The notes beneath the pieces were generated by a model that was not told the DNA's origin, ran no database searches, and was given only the letters and a program-made list of their open reading frames with translations. Below are positions 15,359 through 24,289 of a stretch of DNA of 64,000 bases, piece by piece. This stretch comes from Bacillus sp. es.034 (GTDB lineage Bacteria; Bacillota; Bacilli; Bacillales; Bacillaceae_B). The stretch spans positions 124,001-188,000 of the forward strand of contig NZ_PDIY01000001.1 in assembly GCF_002563655.1 (NCBI RefSeq), in the 5' to 3' direction. Numbering within the stretch: the first letter of the stretch is position 1; every line of letters begins with the position of its first letter. Made by a program: the position numbers and the translations under genes.

Positions 15359-17293
15359 TCAATCCGCGCCGGCACCTCCACCGCCGCCGTCAAATCCTCC
15401 GCCTCCTCCGGAAAATCCACCATCAGAGGAACCAGAAGACGCGCTCGGAGGGGGACCGCTCCACTTCCATGAATTCGTCAAAAACTCATGAGGGTCCTGT
15501 CCCGATAGGATAAGGGCAGTCAGGGGTGCGGCTGAAAACAACGTACTGTCTTCCATGCTTGCACCCGTCATCCTTTTCAGTTTCCTCTTTCGTTCAAACA
15601 GGAGGGTCCGGATCATCCACACATCCATTTCTTCGTTAGTCCCCTTAGGGTACCCTTCTATCTTCACCTGTTTTCTAAATCGGCGGATGCCGGCTTTTAC
15701 ATCAAGTGCCGCTCCCGACAACGTATGGCGAGGGACGAAGAATAAGAGAAATGAGGTTATTAAAAGGCACGAAAACAGGAGGAAGAAGGAGGTTTCATCC
15801 TTGAGTTGAGCAACCGCAAAAAATGAAATCACGCCAAAAACAAGTGCCGGCCACTTCTTTTCATTCTTCCACCATATTAATACAAGGGACCCACAACCAA
15901 TGATTCCATAAAACCACATGGCAAACATCGATTTCATGTCAAAGTGATAGGCACATAAAGTACCGATTACAACAGAAAGTGGTGCAAGCTTCGTAACGAA
16001 GTGGAACCACCAGTCATGCAGAAGTCCCGCTTCCTTGGCTTCTTTCAACACTTCTGCAAACCATTCTCTTTCTTGTTCCTTCAGCGTCTTGACCTTCGTA
16101 TGATACTTTTTCACATGGCGGCTGAGGTCTTTCTCACTCTTTGTCGCACCAGCAAGATCGGTAATGGCAAAGGATGCAGAACCGTTCTTTCCTTTTCTCT
16201 TAAAAATCCAGGACACCAGCTTTTCTTCCATCGGCGATAATTGACCTTCAGAGGTTAGGGTAAAGAACAAGGTCTCATCCGGTGACCGGGCATCACTGAG
16301 AAAACGGGTGGTCGTTTTCTGTCTGCGGACCGTTGCCTTCCCTCTTTCCACCAGGGAGTACAGCCCTGCCATCAATGCTCCGTGGGTGAACTTCCCCCGC
16401 CTATGGACCATATATAAAAGAAGAGGATCTGCTTCCAACACATCCCTCGTTCTGCCACTGCCTCTTATTCTGCCTAACAAGAAGCCAAGCATCGTAATGA
16501 ATAAAGCTCCACCAAGAATGAATGCGAGCCCACCCAACACTTCATTGTATGTTTTCATTTGAGTTTCCCTGTGAGCGACAAGGGCCACCCGGTCTTCTTC
16601 TTCCTGAATGGCCGCTTCCAACGATTTTGGAGCAGCGATCTTTTCCTGCTCACTCATGACTGAAGACGGGAAGAGCACACGGGTTTCCGTTAAGGAATAC
16701 ATATCGGAAACAGGCGTTGTAAAGCGCACCACCTCTGGCCCCTCCTCTTCCACCTTCCCCTTTGGATCGTGAAAGAAAGCATGATACTCCGCCGGGTCGA
16801 GTTTTTCAGGAAAAACGAAATCAATCGTTACATTATGTAAATCAATATCATGATTACTATCTGTTCCGAAGAAGGGAACCGTTACATCACTGTATGACTC
16901 ATACGATTTCACGGCATCCTTCAGTTCATACGCAAATAAAAAGGTCTTCGTGGCGTCCTCCACGGGGAATGGTGAACGATACGTACCATCCTCCCGTTTC
17001 ACATCAAGCTGACGAATATCCCTATTTTCAATGAAGCCAAGCTCCGCCTCTTCATTGATCAGTTCAGAGGCTTTAAACCACTGCACTCCATCATGGTGAT
17101 CCTCATGGATGGCCCTTCTGATACTTTTGTACTTTCCATCGAACGTGTAGGTGAACAATTCATTCACCAGCAGATTCCCATTCGGCTGGATCCACGCCCG
17201 GATCTGTACTTCATCGATACTATAGGACTTTGCATAAGCCGTCTGTCCAAAGGAGAAAAGCAGGATAAGTAGGATGGCTAATTTCTTGAACAT
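15359..17293 (-). CDS. DUF2207 membrane protein with Gly-rich tail
   Basis: 644 residues: signal peptide (about 1-21, ending AYA), an extracytoplasmic DUF2207 beta-rich domain (about 22-230, YSIDEVQIRAWIQPNGNLLV at its start), a membrane helix near 255-275, a cytosolic segment, two or three more helices (about 430-520), and a C-terminal low-complexity tail FSGGGGGFDGGGGGAGAD. This architecture is widespread in Firmicutes and Actinobacteria; its function is unknown. The GG-rich tail is typical of the family. Preceded by AGGAGTAAAG, monocistronic or leading into the small genes downstream. Confidence 0.85.
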   Translation of the reverse strand: MFKKLAILLILLFSFGQTAYAKSYSIDEVQIRAWIQPNGNLLVNELFTYTFDGKYKSIRRAIHEDHHDGVQWFKASELINEEAELGFIENRDIRQLDVKREDGTYRSPFPVEDATKTFLFAYELKDAVKSYESYSDVTVPFFGTDSNHDIDLHNVTIDFVFPEKLDPAEYHAFFHDPKGKVEEEGPEVVRFTTPVSDMYSLTETRVLFPSSVMSEQEKIAAPKSLEAAIQEEEDRVALVAHRETQMKTYNEVLGGLAFILGGALFITMLGFLLGRIRGSGRTRDVLEADPLLLYMVHRRGKFTHGALMAGLYSLVERGKATVRRQKTTTRFLSDARSPDETLFFTLTSEGQLSPMEEKLVSWIFKRKGKNGSASFAITDLAGATKSEKDLSRHVKKYHTKVKTLKEQEREWFAEVLKEAKEAGLLHDWWFHFVTKLAPLSVVIGTLCAYHFDMKSMFAMWFYGIIGCGSLVLIWWKNEKKWPALVFGVISFFAVAQLKDETSFFLLFSCLLITSFLLFFVPRHTLSGAALDVKAGIRRFRKQVKIEGYPKGTNEEMDVWMIRTLLFERKRKLKRMTGASMEDSTLFSAAPLTALILSGQDPHEFLTNSWKWSGPPPSASSGSSDGGFSGGGGGFDGGGGGAGAD

Positions 17294-17328
17294 ATGCTTT
17301 ACTCCTCCTTTTTAAAAAAAATCAGGAC

Positions 17329-17853
17329 TTATGATAAAAAGAACCTTCTCACTTCATTCCAATTCTCCACGCGTACATATCCCGTCTCATACCGGTTATG
17401 AGGAGCTGAAAATAATATCCCCTCTCCCTTAAAGTCTTTAAAATGCCTTGGGCTGTCGTCTATTAAATAGTCTGCATGAATAATGCTTTTGTTACCGCAG
17501 AAGACAAATTGTAAGTCTGATAGAAAGGGGAAATGTTCTTTTAGCCATTCGTATTTTGCCGTAAAAGAAGTAGGGTGCTCCATCGCCGCAGTCGTGATGT
17601 AAATTTCATAGGATTCACTCAGCTCTTTGATCACTTCCTGACTCCCTTCCATTACTTCTAAATCCCTAAAGAAAGTCGGGTCATCAATATACGAAAGGAT
17701 GTCATCGACGTCATCGGGACGGATTTTCCAAAGTCTTGTCCCCAGTAAGTCCTCCGGAGTCAAACTCTCTTTATAATCCTCATTAAATAGATTCAGGTGC
17801 TTTTTATGTAAATCAGCGATTACTTCATCCATATCAATGGCTATCCTTTTCAT
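17329..17853 (-). CDS. 5'(3')-deoxyribonucleotidase-like HAD phosphatase
   Basis: 174 residues, HAD fold. Motif I is IAIDMDEVIAD (D7 and D9 by position: nucleophile and acid/base), motif II YITTAAM, and motif IV YLIDDSPRHF. The DMDEVxAD start and length match the NT5C/YorS-type deoxyribonucleotidases, which dephosphorylate dNMPs. Coupled by ATGA to the upstream acetyltransferase. Confidence 0.8.
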   Translation of the reverse strand: MKRIAIDMDEVIADLHKKHLNLFNEDYKESLTPEDLLGTRLWKIRPDDVDDILSYIDDPTFFRDLEVMEGSQEVIKELSESYEIYITTAAMEHPTSFTAKYEWLKEHFPFLSDLQFVFCGNKSIIHADYLIDDSPRHFKDFKGEGILFSAPHNRYETGYVRVENWNEVRRFFLS

Positions 17854-18428
17854 ACGTCCCCTTCCCTTTGGAGAAGATATTCTTCACGCAGAAGTCCATA
17901 CACGGCACAGTCCTTATACTGATCCTTTGCATTGCGGATCATATGCCGGATAACGCCTTCCTGCTTCATCCCGGCTTTTTCCATGATCCTGCCTGAAGCG
18001 GGATTATCCGTATTATGGGCGGCGGATAATTTGTGTATGTTCATGTAGATAAAGGCAAATTCCACTACGGCTTTCAACGCCTCTGTCCCATACCCATTAT
18101 TCCACCAATCATATCCAATGGAATAACTGACCTCACAGTTGCCTGTAGTTGAATCAAAATCATATAAATCTATCTCTCCGATCAGGCCACTGCCATTTTT
18201 GAGTTCAATTCCCCAGTGACAAAACTCTTTTGAAACGTACCCATCCACAGTCTTCTCCATTCGCTTATGTGTTTCAGCAATGGTCTTGTGCGCCGGACTG
18301 ACACGATGATCGGAAATCCGTTCATCAGATAGCCATTGATCAAAGGCTCTTTGCGCGTCGTCCATGCGCATCCTTCGAAGACTCAATCGATCAGTTTCTA
18401 ATGCCGGGGTACCGATAAAGTGAAACAT
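17850..18428 (-). CDS. GNAT acetyltransferase, RimJ/RimL type
   Basis: 192 residues. The ALETDRLSLRRMRMDDAQRAF start, the SIGYDWWNNGYGTEALKAVV acetyl-CoA motif and the NPASGRIMEKAGM motif are those of RimJ/RimL-type N-acetyltransferases that modify protein N-termini or small amines. The substrate cannot be read from the sequence. It overlaps the deoxyribonucleotidase gene by four bases (ATGA), forming a two-gene unit. Confidence 0.85.
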   Translation of the reverse strand: MFHFIGTPALETDRLSLRRMRMDDAQRAFDQWLSDERISDHRVSPAHKTIAETHKRMEKTVDGYVSKEFCHWGIELKNGSGLIGEIDLYDFDSTTGNCEVSYSIGYDWWNNGYGTEALKAVVEFAFIYMNIHKLSAAHNTDNPASGRIMEKAGMKQEGVIRHMIRNAKDQYKDCAVYGLLREEYLLQREGDV

Positions 18429-18458
18429 GCCGTCACTCCTATCCCATATAGACTCTTG

Positions 18459-18773
18459 TTAAAAATAAGTCACCATCATCACAACAAAACTAATAATCGT
18501 AAACAAAAGGACACCATAAAACACCGATCCTACATTGGATTTTAGCTCATTATCCTTCTGAATCTTCCACCCTGCCTGACTTGCTCCGAGTGTAGCGTTT
18601 TTGGATAACGCACCGCCACTGCTGTTAAAAAAGAAAAGTCCCACTGTTAATCCAAGACCGATGAAAAAGCTCCATTCGCCGAAAGAAAATGAGAACAGAA
18701 GACTCCCGATCCAAATCGCAACGGCAAGGATTACGGCCGTCAATAAAGATGTTTTTGTGAAGAATTTTTTCAT
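18459..18773 (-). CDS. Three-helix membrane protein
   Basis: 104 residues with helices at about 9-28, 33-48 and 82-102 and a soluble middle loop (GALSKNATLGASQAGWKIQK). Good ribosome site AGGGGGGAATCGAC before ATG. Resembles unnamed Bacillus membrane proteins of about this size; function unknown. Lies downstream of 18795 intergenic DNA and 30 bases upstream of the acetyltransferase. Confidence 0.6.
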   Translation of the reverse strand: MKKFFTKTSLLTAVILAVAIWIGSLLFSFSFGEWSFFIGLGLTVGLFFFNSSGGALSKNATLGASQAGWKIQKDNELKSNVGSVFYGVLLFTIISFVVMMVTYF

Positions 18774-18864
18774 GTCGATTCCCCCCTCGTATTAATCATA
18801 CTTACGGTTGGAATTGTAAAAAGTTTCAATTTTCAGTTATAACAATGTTTCTGGAGATTAGTTT

Positions 18865-19287
18865 CTAAAACTCCACAATAAACGGATGCTTCCCCTCATC
18901 CAAACAGTACTCAATCCGCTCTCTAAAATTCGAATGCGTCACCATATTGAGTGCCTCGTCAATTGGAAAAAATGCTACCTCCAGACTCTCAGAAGAAGTA
19001 GTCGGCACTCCTCCAACGGGCTTTGCGAGAAATAGTGTATTACAGATGGACCGTTTCACATTCTGAAATACCCCGCAAAAAGCCAACACCTCTATATCAA
19101 TGCCTGTTTCCTCTTTCGTCTCCCTGATCGCCGCATCTTTTAGGGATTCCCCTTCTTCCACCTGACCGCCGGGCATTTCCCAACCACGTCTTGGTCCCTT
19201 TATTAATAGAATTTCCCGGTTTTCATTCAGAACGATTGTAGCCGCTGAAACAATATGTTTCGGCGGTGTGTAAGTTTGTTGTGTCAT
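18865..19287 (-). CDS. Nudix hydrolase
   Basis: 140 residues with a full Nudix box GQVEEGESLKDAAIRETKEE (G-x5-E-x7-RE-x2-EE), which binds the metal for hydrolysis of nucleoside diphosphate derivatives. The N-terminal IVSAATIVLNENREILLIKG strand pair and the WEMPGG lead-in are standard. Substrate unknown (MutT-like, nucleotide sugar or cofactor). Preceded by AAGGGGGAATC. Confidence 0.85.
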   Translation of the reverse strand: MTQQTYTPPKHIVSAATIVLNENREILLIKGPRRGWEMPGGQVEEGESLKDAAIRETKEETGIDIEVLAFCGVFQNVKRSICNTLFLAKPVGGVPTTSSESLEVAFFPIDEALNMVTHSNFRERIEYCLDEGKHPFIVEF

Positions 19288-19342
19288 AATGATTCCCCCT
19301 TCATTTTAAAAGGAGCTTACCTTTCACGATAAACCCCCGTAC

Positions 19343-19582
19343 TTAAAACCCTGTATTCATGGACCAAACGAGTAACGGTCCTATCCCATAGCCGAATATT
19401 GCACTCACAACTCCTAAAATCATAAAAACCATTCCGTACCTTTTCTCCCCGTAGTCCCTTTTCAGGACGAGACCAATACAAAAGGCGTTGACTCCGGCAA
19501 GGATGGATGGGGAGATGACTGCAAGCAACGTGGATAGCCAACCAACGAAGATCAGAATATTTGTGCCATTCTTTTCTTTCAT
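19343..19582 (-). CDS. Three-helix membrane protein, unknown
   Basis: 79 residues, mostly hydrophobic (segments about 8-24, 26-40, 48-75) with a short basic loop (KRDYGEKRYG). Start after AAGGGGGATTCC. Fifteen bases separate it from the upstream gene at 19598, so the two are likely cotranscribed. No family recognised. Confidence 0.6.
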   Translation of the reverse strand: MKEKNGTNILIFVGWLSTLLAVISPSILAGVNAFCIGLVLKRDYGEKRYGMVFMILGVVSAIFGYGIGPLLVWSMNTGF

Positions 19583-19597
19583 GGAATCCCCCTTGTT

Positions 19598-19993
19598 TTA
19601 TATAGGCTGACCCCGTTCAGCAGTGTTAAAAAATGCCCCTTTCACATAAATCGTATAGATCAAGACAATCACCGAAAAAATAACATTCCCTATGAAAGGT
19701 TGGTGAGGCTGATTCGCTCCAATAACCGAACTGATCACTCCAAACAGCACTGAGTACGAAACGATCAACCAGAATCCCCATCGTTTCAACTTCATGTATC
19801 CATACACCATCAACAGAGAAAACAGTGCCAATACGATTCTCATCATCCGTTCAGGCAGGATTGATACACCAAAACGTTCCGAAATGCTGATGGCGTCAGC
19901 ATCAGCCTGATAAAAAATGGCGGTGAATACTAACACCACTGCTCCAAAAATATAGAAATATCCTATAAGGGATACACCTAAAGGTCTCTTCAA
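19598..19993 (-). CDS. Four-helix membrane protein
   Basis: 131 residues if started at the TTG at 19993 (reading (M)KRPLGVSLIGYFYIFGAV, a typical N-terminus for such Bacillus proteins, with GGGGTGG seven bases upstream). A longer frame opens at 20038, also with TTG, and cannot be excluded. Four predicted helices; the KLKRWGFWLIVSYSVLFG segment is typical of small integral proteins of unknown function. Confidence 0.55.
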   Translation of the reverse strand: MKRPLGVSLIGYFYIFGAVVLVFTAIFYQADADAISISERFGVSILPERMMRIVLALFSLLMVYGYMKLKRWGFWLIVSYSVLFGVISSVIGANQPHQPFIGNVIFSVIVLIYTIYVKGAFFNTAERGQPI

Positions 19994-20069
19994 CTCTCCA
20001 CCACCCCATCGTTTAATCGTATATGTCGCCACTACCAATTATGTCAAAATAAACCATTACTCTCAATTA

Positions 20070-20714
20070 CTATTTCATTTTTAATGAATCCTTCTCCACC
20101 CAACACCCCTCATCCGAATTCCTCACCACAACATCAAAGAGTTCACTCTTCGGATGCATAAAGACTTCATATTGAACCCTTCGCTCGTCATGGGTTTTCC
20201 GTAGATATTCCACTTCCATCCCTCTTTCGTTTATGTCACGGATACCCCTTCTCATGAGCTCTGTCTCCCCATCTGTGTAGAAGTAAATTTTCAGATCGTA
20301 TAAATCCGGTTTGCTGAACGCCACGGACATCCCTTCTACAATCGTCAGGTTGTTTTGGGAAGAGATGAGCCGGCTCGGATCATAGGGTACGTCCAAGGTG
20401 TAAAAATCCATTCCCTCCCTCACCATCCGGATGTCCCGGTCAAGGGCGAATATATGATGGGCGTCCGGATGACATGCGGTCATTTTGGACTGATGGTTTT
20501 CGTGCTTATATTCATACTCTATGAAGGAATGCTTCCTGACAGCCGAACTCACGATATACGGATCGGTGTTGATATAATTGACTTCTCCTAACAACGTGAG
20601 CAGTTTCCTCGCAAACGTCGTTTTACCCGAAGCACCGTGACCTGAAATGCCGATGACCATTTTCCCTTTCTGCTTCGTCATTCGATCGGCTATGGTATGT
20701 AAGATTTTATCCAT
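20070..20714 (-). CDS. Uridine kinase-like P-loop kinase
   Basis: 214 residues. Walker A is GISGHGASGKTT (about 22-33), followed by the FARKLLTLL helix and the INTDPYI strand that in uridine kinase-like enzymes carries the phosphoryl-acceptor-binding Asp; TIVEGMSVAF is the second strand. Similar proteins are annotated as uridine kinase family but often phosphorylate other small molecules. Cytosolic. Upstream neighbour is a small membrane protein 23 bases away. Confidence 0.75.
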   Translation of the reverse strand: MDKILHTIADRMTKQKGKMVIGISGHGASGKTTFARKLLTLLGEVNYINTDPYIVSSAVRKHSFIEYEYKHENHQSKMTACHPDAHHIFALDRDIRMVREGMDFYTLDVPYDPSRLISSQNNLTIVEGMSVAFSKPDLYDLKIYFYTDGETELMRRGIRDINERGMEVEYLRKTHDERRVQYEVFMHPKSELFDVVVRNSDEGCWVEKDSLKMK

Positions 20715-20737
20715 GTATTTACTCCTTCTCTCTACTA

Positions 20738-20956
20738 TTAATCTTCTCCGCTGACATCGATGTCTGTACCGTCTTCATCTACACCGTCCGGATGCCCCAT
20801 TTCATACATCTGTCCACGCATCCTGAATTGTTTGATCATCATGGCCAGAAAGATCCCGGCCAACGAAAGATAGAAGAGGAAATCGAGGTGAAAAAACAAA
20901 GCCACACTTACTAACAGAATCGAAGGAAGCGCTATGAGCAGTTGAAGCTTCTTCAT
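20738..20956 (-). CDS. Two-helix membrane protein with acidic tail
   Basis: 72 residues: two hydrophobic segments (about 4-24 and 26-42), then a polar C-terminus rich in Asp/Glu (DGVDEDGTDIDVSGED). Its ATG overlaps the stop of the upstream oligoendopeptidase gene (ATGA), so it is translationally coupled to it. Function unknown. Confidence 0.6.
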   Translation of the reverse strand: MKKLQLLIALPSILLVSVALFFHLDFLFYLSLAGIFLAMMIKQFRMRGQMYEMGHPDGVDEDGTDIDVSGED

Positions 20957-22713
20957 TGTGACCTTGCCAATCTCACAAATTCCTCACTGTCCTTTACGCA
21001 CAACTCCATCCCTTTTTCCCAAAAGGATTCCTCCGTAATGTCTTCCCCCAGATGCTTCATGACGAGATCTTCTGCCGACATGCTGCCTGAATCCCGCAGG
21101 AGAGCCATATAATCATCCTCAAATCCTTTTCCTGTTTCCTTCGCCCTGGCGAAAAGATGGAGGGCCAGTAAATAACCAAATGTGTAAGGAAAGTTATAGA
21201 AAGGAGATTCCGTTTTATAAAAATGGGGAGTCCATATCCACGAATGAACCGGGACCTCATCAAGGGCTCCAGCATACCCCTCTTCCATGGCCGACCCCAT
21301 CAGCTCGTTCAGGCGTGCGGCCGGTATAAAGCCTTTTCTCCGTTCTTCGTGCACCCGCTTCTCAAAAATGAATCTCGCGTGCAGATTCATAAAGTTCATG
21401 ACGCTCCTCTTCAGTTTCTCATCCAGCAGGAACAGCTTCTCTTGGTCGGTCACCGCTTCGTCCATGGCGGCTTCAAGGATGATCATTTCTGCGAATGTTG
21501 ACGCCGTTTCCGCCAAACACATAGGATACGATTTATTCATCCCGTTCACCGTTTTCATCGCATGGTTATGAAAGGCATGCCCCAATTCATGAACTAGGGT
21601 CAGCACACCTTTAAATGTGCCGGGAAACGTCATGAACACCCGTGATTCCCCCGTCAACGGAAACCCTGCACAAATGGGAACCGCCGACTTCCCGGGACGG
21701 TTTTCCGCTTCGACCCATCCTTCACGGAATGCCTTCTCAGCAAACTTCCCCATTTCTGCTCCGAACGCATGAAACCGCTCCTCGATCAACGCGGCTGCTT
21801 CCCCGTACTCCATTCCTTGATAATCGTGACTCGTCGGGGACCAGAAATGATAGGACTTCATTTTGGGATCGCCATTCATTTCTGCTTTCACATTTAGATA
21901 TTCGGCAAACGGCTCTTTATACTTATCCATCACGGAAAGCATCGCATCCAGTGTTTCAGGTTTCATACGGTTTTGAGCAAGAGGAATGTGGAGGACGTCC
22001 TCGACGCCCATACTCTTATACATATTTAACCTGAAACCTGTCAGGTGATTTAGGATTTGAGCAAACTGTCCGGCGTGTTCGGTCCATTTTGCCACCAGCG
22101 CTTCATGAGATTCTCTTCTGACCGAATCATCGGCATGGGTTCGGAGATTAATGGCCTGTCCAACCGAAAGCTCCTCTCCTCTCACCTGCACCCTGATGCT
22201 GCTCATAAATGATTGATAGAATTGTCCCCATGCGTGGTATCCGTCTACCATGAGATTCGACACGTCCCGTGAAGGCTCACGTTCCGCTACTTCACGAAAC
22301 TCTCTCAGGATGAAGCAATAGTCCTTAAGGTTCTCTGAAGCAAGCAGACTTCCCCATTCCATTTCCTCTATGGAAGCTAACACTCTCTTTAAGGCACTCA
22401 TGATAGAATCATATCTTGATTGAAGGACCGTTGCTTCCCCTCTATAATATTGGGCACCCTGGTCATCCGGATCCACGGAAAGCAGACAGATCGCAAATGA
22501 CCTTATTTGTGATATCCTAACCTTCATTTCCGTGAGCCGTTTTAGAATATTCTCCAATTGTTCCGGGACTGGCGTCACTTTCTGTATAAGTTCTTCCAGC
22601 TCGGAAACCCCTAATTTTGTCTGATTCATATGGTCTTCTAATTCAGATGATGCGCTTCCCCCGTTGAAGATGCTGTCGAGATTCCAAACCATCTTATAGT
22701 CCGTATCATTCAT
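20953..22713 (-). CDS. M3B family oligoendopeptidase (PepF-like), copy 1
   Basis: 586 residues, usual length for PepF/M3B peptidases. The zinc site is LVHELGHAFHNH (HELGH near 374-378), with the third ligand Glu expected in the following CLAETASTFAEMIILEA helix. These cytosolic thimet-oligopeptidase-like enzymes degrade short peptides. ATG follows GGGGGAGAATGAAAT. The downstream membrane protein gene is coupled by ATGA. A second paralogue of nearly the same length lies at 37318-39090. Confidence 0.9.
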   Translation of the reverse strand: MNDTDYKMVWNLDSIFNGGSASSELEDHMNQTKLGVSELEELIQKVTPVPEQLENILKRLTEMKVRISQIRSFAICLLSVDPDDQGAQYYRGEATVLQSRYDSIMSALKRVLASIEEMEWGSLLASENLKDYCFILREFREVAEREPSRDVSNLMVDGYHAWGQFYQSFMSSIRVQVRGEELSVGQAINLRTHADDSVRRESHEALVAKWTEHAGQFAQILNHLTGFRLNMYKSMGVEDVLHIPLAQNRMKPETLDAMLSVMDKYKEPFAEYLNVKAEMNGDPKMKSYHFWSPTSHDYQGMEYGEAAALIEERFHAFGAEMGKFAEKAFREGWVEAENRPGKSAVPICAGFPLTGESRVFMTFPGTFKGVLTLVHELGHAFHNHAMKTVNGMNKSYPMCLAETASTFAEMIILEAAMDEAVTDQEKLFLLDEKLKRSVMNFMNLHARFIFEKRVHEERRKGFIPAARLNELMGSAMEEGYAGALDEVPVHSWIWTPHFYKTESPFYNFPYTFGYLLALHLFARAKETGKGFEDDYMALLRDSGSMSAEDLVMKHLGEDITEESFWEKGMELCVKDSEEFVRLARSQ

Positions 22714-22728
22714 ATTTCATTCTCCCCC

Positions 22729-23199
22729 CTAATCCCAGAGATTCGCCCTCGTACTTCCGGCTGTTCGCAAATAATCCAATAACTGACCGGCGTGAACGGA
22801 TTCGTGGTATGCGATTCTCATCAGCATATCGCCCATTTCTCTCACATATCCTACATCGGAACGATCAATCTTAACTGCAGATAAAGATTCTTCGTTCAAT
22901 TCCGACACATATTCCAGGAAACTCTTTCTGAACGGTTCAGTAAACTCCAACTCGTCTTCCACTGAAATGTACGGCTTACCTGCAAAGGGTGATTCGTATT
23001 CACTTAAACTCCCTCCATTGATCAATGCCAAGTGATAATAATGTTCACTTTCCAACACATGACGAACCATCTCGATACAAGACATGGCCTCACCATCTGG
23101 TTTCCAATGTAAAAAGTCCTTTGGAATGCCCGACCAAAGCTTTACGCTTCTCCGTCTCACTTCTTCCAAATTGAGTATGATTAATTGAATTGCATTCAT
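22729..23199 (-). CDS. DinB/YfiT-like four-helix metalloprotein
   Basis: 156 residues. DinB-fold proteins bind a metal through three histidines; here candidates are H47 of MVRHVLESEHYYH and H132/H136 of AYHESVHAGQLLDYL. Some relatives are bacillithiol- or mycothiol-dependent transferases, others have no known role. The gene ends 15 bases upstream of the oligoendopeptidase start and is probably cotranscribed. Confidence 0.8.
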   Translation of the reverse strand: MNAIQLIILNLEEVRRRSVKLWSGIPKDFLHWKPDGEAMSCIEMVRHVLESEHYYHLALINGGSLSEYESPFAGKPYISVEDELEFTEPFRKSFLEYVSELNEESLSAVKIDRSDVGYVREMGDMLMRIAYHESVHAGQLLDYLRTAGSTRANLWD

Positions 23200-23324
23200 C
23201 TAATAACCCCCAATCAAACGTATGTTCTTATTTTACCTTATTTTCTACTATCTTCCAATCATTATTTGTCCCAATTTTCTAAATAGACTATAATTCCCTT
23301 ATACTACTAAACGGAGGAATTATC

Positions 23325-23798
23325 GTGCCAATCACTTTAACCGTATACAACGAAACCTATGAACATCAACTTAAAGACTTCCACCTGCTGGATGAACAGC
23401 TCCAATTCACGAGCCTGCCACTTGAAAAGATCCATAATCCAACCATCTCACCAGACACCTGTCACATAGTGATCCTGAGTGATGATGCACCTGTCGGTTA
23501 TTTTGCGCTTGAGAATGGGGAAAAGCTTCGTAAATATTCAACTAATCCACAAGCAAGACTCTTAACCTCTTTTTCTATCGATGCAAGACACCAGGGACAA
23601 GGCATCGCGAAGGAGGGTCTCAAACAGCTGCCAAGTTTCATCAGGGAACATCTTCCCGCTACGGACGAAGTGGTCCTCGGCGTCAACAAACGGAACCAGG
23701 CAGCCATCGGTCTCTACCTGAAGACAGGTTTCACCGACGAAGAAGAAGTATATGTGGGGCCAAAAGGACCCCAGCATGTTCTCCATTTGAAAATATAA
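23325..23798 (+). CDS. GNAT family N-acetyltransferase
   Basis: 157 residues, GTG start after GGAGGAATTATC. Motif A reads FSIDARHQGQGIAKEGLKQL (QGQGIA as the pyrophosphate-binding turn), motif B NKRNQAAIGLYLKTGF, both typical of RimI-like acetyltransferases. Substrate unknown. Single-gene unit between two minus-strand operons, ended by a 15-bp hairpin. Confidence 0.85.
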   Translation: MPITLTVYNETYEHQLKDFHLLDEQLQFTSLPLEKIHNPTISPDTCHIVILSDDAPVGYFALENGEKLRKYSTNPQARLLTSFSIDARHQGQGIAKEGLKQLPSFIREHLPATDEVVLGVNKRNQAAIGLYLKTGFTDEEEVYVGPKGPQHVLHLKI

Positions 23799-23835
23799 AA
23801 ACAGGAATGCCCGTTATCTTGGGCATTCCTGTTTT
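23798..23835. terminator. Bidirectional terminator
   Basis: Perfect 15-bp stem AAAACAGGAATGCCC/GGGCATTCCTGTTTT with an eight-base loop, shared by the converging acetyltransferase and VOC-protein genes. Confidence 0.9.
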
Positions 23836-23837
23836 CA

Positions 23838-24212
23838 TTATCCTGTACAGATCATTACTTGGTTTCCATCGGGATCCTGAATGATGAAGAAGGCAAAATC
23901 ATCGAATCTTGTAATCTCCGAGACAACCTCACACTTCAACCGTTCTACGTAGGAATAGGCTTCTTCAATATTTTCAGTGTGAAAATTAAAGAGAGGATGA
24001 TTTTGTTGACCAGCCTCTTTCGTGACACCCTCTGGTCCTGCATCCAGGGTCAATCCGCTAAAATGATTGATGGCCATGTTATAAACGGGATCTTCCACCT
24101 GATCGAGATCATACGCCTGCCCCAGTAACTCGGAGTACCATCGAACGGATTCCTTCAGATCGCTGACATGGACGAACACCGTATTGATTTGATTTAAAAT
24201 CGGACTTTTCAT
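23838..24212 (-). CDS. VOC (glyoxalase/dioxygenase superfamily) protein
   Basis: 124 residues with two beta-alpha-beta-beta-beta modules: INTVFVHVSDLKESVRWYSE at the start and FFIIQDPDGNQVMICTG at the end, the classic vicinal-oxygen-chelate termini. Members include glyoxalase I, bleomycin-binding proteins and dioxygenases; which activity applies cannot be told. Monocistronic on the minus strand. Confidence 0.8.
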   Translation of the reverse strand: MKSPILNQINTVFVHVSDLKESVRWYSELLGQAYDLDQVEDPVYNMAINHFSGLTLDAGPEGVTKEAGQQNHPLFNFHTENIEEAYSYVERLKCEVVSEITRFDDFAFFIIQDPDGNQVMICTG

Positions 24213-24289
24213 TGATTTACCGCTCCTTTACCATTTGAATGTCTTCATCCATAACAACGCAGGAAACGGTCAAAACCTTACAGGGAAAT

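Noticed and set aside
23325-23835. Mobile element ends around the 23.3-23.8 kb acetyltransferase
   Set aside because: The inverted repeat there is a terminator stem and there is no transposase.
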